The position numbers and the translations under genes were made by a program. Positions 5,006 to 8,185 of a stretch of 8,185 nt of DNA are shown piece by piece (the first letter of the stretch is position 1; each line of letters starts with the position of its first letter). Source of the DNA: Candidatus Zixiibacteriota bacterium (lineage in GTDB: Bacteria; Zixibacteria; MSB-5A5; SM1-73); NCBI GenBank assembly GCA_023127875.1, contig JAGMFA010000092.1, positions 1 to 8,185 of the forward strand, written 5' to 3'. The notes under the pieces are model-generated. The model saw only the letters and a list, made by a program, of their open reading frames with translations. It was not told the origin of the DNA and made no database searches.

Positions 5006-5806
5006 CTATGTTTTTTCGCTACTCTTCACATCGTTGAATAACTGATGAGCCTCTTTCGGTGTACTGTTTTCATGAACGATGGCATGCAAAGCCTTGGCTA
5101 CAGCCACCGGATGTGGATTCTGCCAGACATTTCTCCCCAGATTTATTCCGATGGCACCTTTTTGCATGCCGTCGTAGACGAATTCAAATACCTCCAGCTC
5201 TGTTTCACATTTGGGTCCCCCCGCCACAACTATGGGAACCGGGCAGCCATCTACAACCTTGTCGAAATCCTTTTCACACCAGTAGGTTTTTACCACCCGT
5301 GCGCCCAACTCTGCCGCAATACGACAGGCCAAGGCAAGATAACGGGCATCTTTTTGACCCACCTCTTTACCCACAGCCGTAACTGCCATCACTGGAATGC
5401 CGTAATCTTCGCACACATTGACCAAATTTGCCAGGTTCAAAAGCGTCTGGTGTTCGTAAGCACTGCCTATAAAGACGGAGATACCCACTGCGGCGGCATT
5501 AAGGCGCACTATCTCCTGTATAGAGGTAGTGATTCCCTCATTTGCCAGGTCTTTTCCCACCATGCTGGTGCCACCGGACACCCTCAAGATAATTGGTTTG
5601 CTTATGCTGGGGTCTACTGAAGAACGCAATACCCCTCGGGTAACAAAGAGCGCATCGCAATAAGGCAGAAGCGGCTTGATGGTCTCACCAGGTTTTTCCA
5701 AACACTTAGTCGGTCCCTGAAAATATCCATGATCTATGGGCAAAAAGAAACAATGCCCATCCGGTCCAATTAGTTGACTCAATCGGTTTCTCATTCCCCA
5801 ATCCAT
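5006..5806 (-). CDS. LsrF-like class I aldolase / thiolase (DhnA-type TIM barrel)
   Basis: The 266-residue product belongs to the DeoC/FbaB/LsrF group of lysine-dependent TIM-barrel enzymes. Motifs shared with E. coli LsrF, as I recall it, run along the whole length: DWGM.(N/S)RLS at the start, DHGYFQGPT (25-33), TRG.LRS (56-62), GS.YEHQ (114-120), RIAAE(L/M)GA (162-169), the Schiff-base lysine candidate K173 in KTYW, CPVPIVVAGG (188-197) and the phosphate-binding segment GRNVWQNPHPVA (224-235). LsrF converts phosphorylated AI-2 breakdown product and CoA to acetyl-CoA and dihydroxyacetone phosphate. The protein is about 25 residues shorter at the N-terminus than LsrF, but a near-perfect Shine-Dalgarno supports this start. 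No other lsr gene is present, so a different sugar-phosphate aldol reaction is equally possible. It lies 93 nt after the small four-Cys gene and upstream of the dehydrogenase. Confidence 0.88.
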   Translation of the reverse strand: MDWGMRNRLSQLIGPDGHCFFLPIDHGYFQGPTKCLEKPGETIKPLLPYCDALFVTRGVLRSSVDPSISKPIILRVSGGTSMVGKDLANEGITTSIQEIVRLNAAAVGISVFIGSAYEHQTLLNLANLVNVCEDYGIPVMAVTAVGKEVGQKDARYLALACRIAAELGARVVKTYWCEKDFDKVVDGCPVPIVVAGGPKCETELEVFEFVYDGMQKGAIGINLGRNVWQNPHPVAVAKALHAIVHENSTPKEAHQLFNDVKSSEKT

Positions 5807-5813
5807 ATTGAGT

Positions 5814-5822
5814 ACCTCCTTA
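5814..5822 (-). promoter_or_regulatory. Strong ribosome binding site of the aldolase
   Basis: TAAGGAGGT on the minus strand lies 7 nt before the ATG at 5806-5804, nearly the full anti-16S complement. It settles the short N-terminus of this LsrF-like protein and predicts efficient translation. Confidence 0.9.
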
Positions 5823-5876
5823 ATCCAAAGGTAAGCATTTCTCTTATTATGTTTTTCTCGTAGGAGACTTTGTAAA

Positions 5877-5913
5877 CAGTCTCCATCTCAGTCTCAGCCT
5901 CAGTTCCAGTCTC
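5877..5913 (-). repeat. Degenerate hexamer tandem repeat (GAGACT)
   Basis: On the minus strand about six hexamers follow one another: GAGACT, GGAACT, GAGGCT, GAGACT, GAGATG, GAGACT. The first units encode the last residues and stop codon of the small four-cysteine protein, and the rest lies in the gap before the aldolase. Slippage here could change the C-terminus of the small protein. Confidence 0.55.
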
Positions 5914-6124
5914 TTTTTTCAGGTCTGACAATTAAATAACCTTTCTCTATCAACCAATGATGAAACTGATAGGTGGTATATCTACAATTGGTTTTACACG
6001 TTTGCCTTATCTTTTCATATTCTTCAGAACCCTCTTTTTGAGCATCCAACTCCAGTTGAACCGGACACCTCACGTCTTTACAAAACTCTCTTCGTTTATA
6101 CTTTACATAACCGGTAATTGACAT
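5900..6124 (-). CDS. Small four-cysteine protein of unknown function
   Basis: I do not recognise this 74-residue protein with certainty. It is basic at the N-terminus (KYKRREF) and has four cysteines in two pairs, C15-x4-C20 and C43-x3-C47, separated by a charged linker of about 22 residues, a spacing suited to a zinc site or an iron-sulfur cluster. The second pair runs into an aromatic-rich segment, RYTTYQFHHWLIEKGYLIVR (48-67), that looks like a conserved core. There is no signal peptide or membrane segment. Evidence that it is a real gene: an AAGGTGG ribosome site close to the ATG, a -35/-10 pair upstream, a codon pattern giving a coherent protein, and no overlap with other genes. It is 93 nt from the aldolase and probably first in that transcription unit. 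The last codons overlap a hexamer repeat. Confidence 0.75.
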   Translation of the reverse strand: MSITGYVKYKRREFCKDVRCPVQLELDAQKEGSEEYEKIRQTCKTNCRYTTYQFHHWLIEKGYLIVRPEKRDWN

Positions 6125-6236
6125 GACCCACCTTCTTTCATTCTTCTGATTCCACTTGAATCCATTATTTGTCTGGGGAAATCATTTGTTCTTCAACTCC
6201 AAGCTCTTGTAAAGTATGCAACTCTTTGAAAAATAC

Positions 6237-6265
6237 AATAAAGGAAATTACTTTTCGTTTGTCAA
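6237..6265 (-). promoter_or_regulatory. Promoter candidate for the small protein-aldolase-dehydrogenase unit
   Basis: On the minus strand a perfect TTGACA (6265-6260) is followed at 17 bp by TTTATT (6242-6237); TATTGT at 19 bp is an alternative. The leader would be about 105 nt. The 13-mer TTTTATTTGACAA around the -35 is also in the tilS promoter. The A2 repeat element begins 26 bp upstream of the -35. Confidence 0.5.
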
Positions 6266-6290
6266 ATAAAATAGGATGTCAGGTGTAGAG

Positions 6291-6435
6291 GTTGAAAAAG
6301 CCACACTCCGGGGCAGGATGACGGAGACTCCCCATACGGGAGTGTCCGCTCGTCTGGGAATACCCGCCCCTATGGAAGGCAATTACTTATCATACATGGG
6401 GCCCGCCTTTGGCGGGCCAAAAGGGTTTTTTCAAC
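6291..6435. mobile_element. 145-bp MITE-like element with GTTGAAAAA inverted ends (A2)
   Basis: The ends GTTGAAAAA (6291-6299) and TTTTTCAAC (6427-6435) are inverted repeats. The interior shares ordered words with the element at 4826: GGGGC(G/A)GGAT, CCCGCCCCTAT, and G(A/G)CAATTACTT followed by TCATCCATAGG or TCATACATGGG, in the same orientation. It differs by an added ACTCCC/GGGAGT hairpin near 6326-6342 and by a different right-hand hairpin. The two copies bracket the aldolase and the four-cysteine gene. There is no ORF inside. It sits between the divergent promoters of the minus-strand unit and the plus-strand secreted protein. Confidence 0.6.
6400..6431 (+). terminator. Terminator-like hairpin with T-tract inside A2
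   Basis: GGCCCGCC (6400-6407) and GGCGGGCC (6411-6418) form a perfect 8-bp G+C-rich stem with a 3-nt loop. AAAAGGG and six Ts (6426-6431) follow on the plus strand. The shape is that of an intrinsic terminator, but no plus-strand gene ends here and the T run is also the element's terminal repeat, so it may insulate the gene at 6642 or be incidental. Confidence 0.4.
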
Positions 6436-6496
6436 AATTCCTTTAGGTTCGCCCGAAAGCAGGCTAAGCTAAGACTTCACACACTTTTTTGCTGAC

Positions 6497-6549
6497 GATC
6501 ATCGCAACCAATTATTTTAAACAGGAATTAAAAGTATGGTTGCATGATC
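6497..6549. promoter_or_regulatory. 53-nt extended imperfect hairpin upstream of the secreted-protein promoter
   Basis: GATCAT-C-GCAACCA (6497-6510, one bulged C) pairs with TGGTTGC-ATGATC (6537-6549). Inside, TTTTAA (6515-6520) pairs with TTAAAA (6528-6533), leaving a 7-nt ACAGGAA loop and a small internal loop. The right arm ends 22 bp before the -35 box at 6572, a place where an activator or repressor dyad would be expected. It is outside the A2 repeat. Confidence 0.5.
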
Positions 6550-6571
6550 TAAATAAACTGGCAAATTTTTC

Positions 6572-6600
6572 TTGACTTTCCTTAACTCTGTTGATATTTT
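6572..6600 (+). promoter_or_regulatory. Sigma70-like promoter of the plus-strand secreted protein
   Basis: TTGACT (6572-6577) and TATTTT (6595-6600) are spaced by 17 bp, with TG at 6592-6593 giving an extended -10 (TGATATTTT). Transcription would begin near 6607, about 35 nt before the ATG. The same -10 hexamer and spacing are found at tilS. Confidence 0.6.
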
Positions 6601-6641
6601 GCACATGTTCGTCAATAACCTTTTGGCTTTCATTTAGGTGC

Positions 6642-8185
6642 ATGGTGAAAGCAGATTCCGTCCCGATTTATATCTACATTAAATATCATCCCATCGTCTA
6701 TCTTTTAATCTTTCTTCTTTTCGTCTCAGGGGTGTCGACTTCTGCGGATGATCTTCTCCCACCCACCTTTTTAGCGGCAATCAGTGAACAAGATGGCAAT
6801 GTCCCCCTCTTTTGGTTTAGTCCCCATCCGGACACTCTGGAACTATCCTACTGTAGAGATGATATGTTCATTGGGTTTTATGCACTACTCCCCTGGCAGG
6901 AGAATTGCTTAGCAGTGCAGTTCGACTTAACTTACCGCCTTGAGCTTGTCGAAGGGAGAATAAGCTCACCTACTCTTCCTTTTTATCTATTGAAGTCAAA
7001 AATCTTCATCTCCCATCAGGGAGCCGCCATTGATACCAATTATGATTTTAAAGCTCCCTTCTTTGTAACAGTAAATCGAGATTCCGGAGGTCTTCCCCAA
7101 AACGGCTTTTTGGATTCGGTTTCAGCCTCGGCCAGTGGTGAAGATAGTTTGTCTGATGGAGAATGGGTGGAGATAGAGCATAACCTTTTGATGGAGGATC
7201 CCACTTTCTGGATCGTTTTTCACTGGAATGAGGATTCACCTCTGTCTCCTCTAATAGGAGTGGACAGCCTGCTAAATTTCGGCAATTCCCTCTGGGGCAA
7301 AAGACCATTCTTTCATTTTGAGTGGCACCACAGTTACAACAACCTCATGATCCGTGCACAGATTGCCACCAGTTCTGACACCCCAACAGTTGGGGACAGT
7401 TTCAAAATCTATCGTTCCGTCGATTCGGTTGTCTTGATAGATCAGAGCAATTTAATCGCCGCAACTCCGGCTTCGCAATTTCTATACACAGATTCGGACG
7501 TGTTTGAAGATCAAACTTATTTTTATCGGGTTACCTCCATCGCCTCACCAGAGGAAAGCCCGGGATCTAATAGGGCGCAAGCAACACCTAAAAGAAAGGC
7601 TGTGCTGGATACAGATAGGGAGGAATTTATTGTTCACGCAAGCGCAGGTCAGCAGATTTTTGATAATCTAACTTTGACCAATTCCGGCGGGTTGCCTCTG
7701 AGGTTCAAACTTCAAATTAGCATGGAGGAGGCGGACTGGATGGGTGGGTCGGATCCTTTCGGCTATACCTGGACAGACGACACTGGTCAACTGGGATTGG
7801 AATTTGCTTGGGTGGATATTGAGAACCGGGGAATACCAATCGGAGGAAGTGGAGATGATAACGAAGATTATGGTTTTTTCGACCTGAACTTCTCCTTTCC
7901 TTTCTATGCCGACACCTTTGACAGCTTAAGAATTGCTTCTGATGGATGGCTTAGCTTCTCTCATGTGCTCCCTTGCTACATTGACACATTCAAGTGTTTT
8001 ATCAATCGCTCCCTTCCCTGGCTGTGGGGTCCTTATAGTCTTTTGGCGCCTTTCTGGGACGATTTGAAACTTGTTGATAGTTCATCCATCTACTTTTACT
8101 CCAATAGCGATTCTGCCATCATATCATTGGTCAACCTCCATCACTACCTACAGTCAGGCGGAGGTCCTTACACTTTCCAGACCAT
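6642..8185 (+). CDS. Large secreted multidomain protein, 3' end beyond the window
   Basis: An open frame of 514 codons runs from ATG 6642 to the window edge without a stop. The start may equally be the next codon, GTG 6645, because AGGTG at 6636-6640 is only 1 nt from the ATG. A signal peptide is clear: IKYHPIVYLLIFLLFVSGVS is hydrophobic, with likely cleavage after STSA at about residue 35. Residues 45-245 form a beta-rich domain with FFVTVNRDSGGLP, GEWVEI and MIRAQI. Residues about 250-315 are FN3-like (FKIYRS..., TYFYRVTSIASPEESPGSN). Residues 320-360 resemble Hydin/BACON modules (LTLTNSGGLPLRFKL). The rest is a beta-sandwich-like region with GDDNEDYGFFDLNFSFPFY, RIASDGWLSF and LLAPFWDDLK, of a kind I recall in exported proteins, some of them subtilisin-like proteases, of uncultured phyla. 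Any catalytic domain or sorting signal would be off the right edge. A short repeat seems inserted at codons 99-105. Confidence 0.85.
   Translation, partial: MVKADSVPIYIYIKYHPIVYLLIFLLFVSGVSTSADDLLPPTFLAAISEQDGNVPLFWFSPHPDTLELSYCRDDMFIGFYALLPWQENCLAVQFDLTYRLELVEGRISSPTLPFYLLKSKIFISHQGAAIDTNYDFKAPFFVTVNRDSGGLPQNGFLDSVSASASGEDSLSDGEWVEIEHNLLMEDPTFWIVFHWNEDSPLSPLIGVDSLLNFGNSLWGKRPFFHFEWHHSYNNLMIRAQIATSSDTPTVGDSFKIYRSVDSVVLIDQSNLIAATPASQFLYTDSDVFEDQTYFYRVTSIASPEESPGSNRAQATPKRKAVLDTDREEFIVHASAGQQIFDNLTLTNSGGLPLRFKLQISMEEADWMGGSDPFGYTWTDDTGQLGLEFAWVDIENRGIPIGGSGDDNEDYGFFDLNFSFPFYADTFDSLRIASDGWLSFSHVLPCYIDTFKCFINRSLPWLWGPYSLLAPFWDDLKLVDSSSIYFYSNSDSAIISLVNLHHYLQSGGGPYTFQT
6938..6955 (+). repeat. Dispersed-repeat word inserted in frame in the secreted protein
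   Basis: CCTTGAGCTTGTCGAAGG is the complement of CCTTCGACAAGCTCAAGG, a word I recall as a frequent intergenic repeat in many environmental bacterial genomes. Here it lies inside a coding region and is read as RLELVEG (residues 99-105), between LTY and the beta-strand-like text that follows. The reading frame is kept. Confidence 0.5.

Noticed and set aside
5045..5620. 191-codon plus-strand ORF opposite the aldolase
   Set aside because: It is entirely antisense to a well-supported aldolase gene, with no ribosome site and no recognisable protein pattern.
7048..7308. 86-codon minus-strand ORF on the right
   Set aside because: It is antisense to the long plus-strand secreted-protein frame, which has a signal peptide, promoter and recognisable modules.

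Overview
The window looks like a piece of a bacterial chromosome from an uncultured, Gram-negative-like organism. The secreted proteins are the best clue. One ends in a type I dockerin with the motif GDVVYLINYL/GGPPP, and the other carries FN3-like and Hydin/BACON-like modules. From memory, this style is common in FCB-related candidate phyla such as Zixibacteria, KSB1, Marinimicrobia and WOR-3. The sequence alone cannot fix the phylum. No rRNA, tRNA, CRISPR array, transposase or phage gene was seen.

Layout from left to right. A complete tilS gene (tRNA-Ile lysidine synthase) lies on the minus strand with a good sigma70-like promoter. About 950 bp without an intact gene follows (1454-2406), packed with nested repeats. 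These include elements bounded by inverted 12-mers (GTTGTGTCAGGA), two copies of a double-hairpin palindromic element, and three short copies of the 3' end of an alcohol-dehydrogenase gene, each ending at the same stop-codon position as the intact gene at 3718-4749. Next, all on the minus strand, come a secreted beta-helix/dockerin protein, a zinc-dependent medium-chain dehydrogenase, an LsrF-like class I aldolase and a 74-residue four-cysteine protein. In transcription order the last three read small protein, then aldolase, then dehydrogenase. A promoter candidate precedes the first, and strong Shine-Dalgarno sites precede the two enzymes, so they may form one transcription unit. A 141-bp MITE-like element lies between aldolase and dehydrogenase, and a related 145-bp copy lies upstream of the small gene, so the two copies bracket aldolase plus small protein. 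On the plus strand a long secreted multidomain protein starts at 6642 behind its own promoter and runs off the right edge.

The genes fall into separate jobs: translation accuracy (tilS), a probable small-molecule route (aldolase plus NAD-type dehydrogenase, substrate unknown), and exported surface or extracellular proteins. The most unusual part is the repeat-rich stretch at 1569-2311, where fragments of a dehydrogenase tail are embedded among palindromic repeats. I see no convincing complete new defence or mobile system here; the novelty is in the repeat architecture and the four-cysteine small protein.
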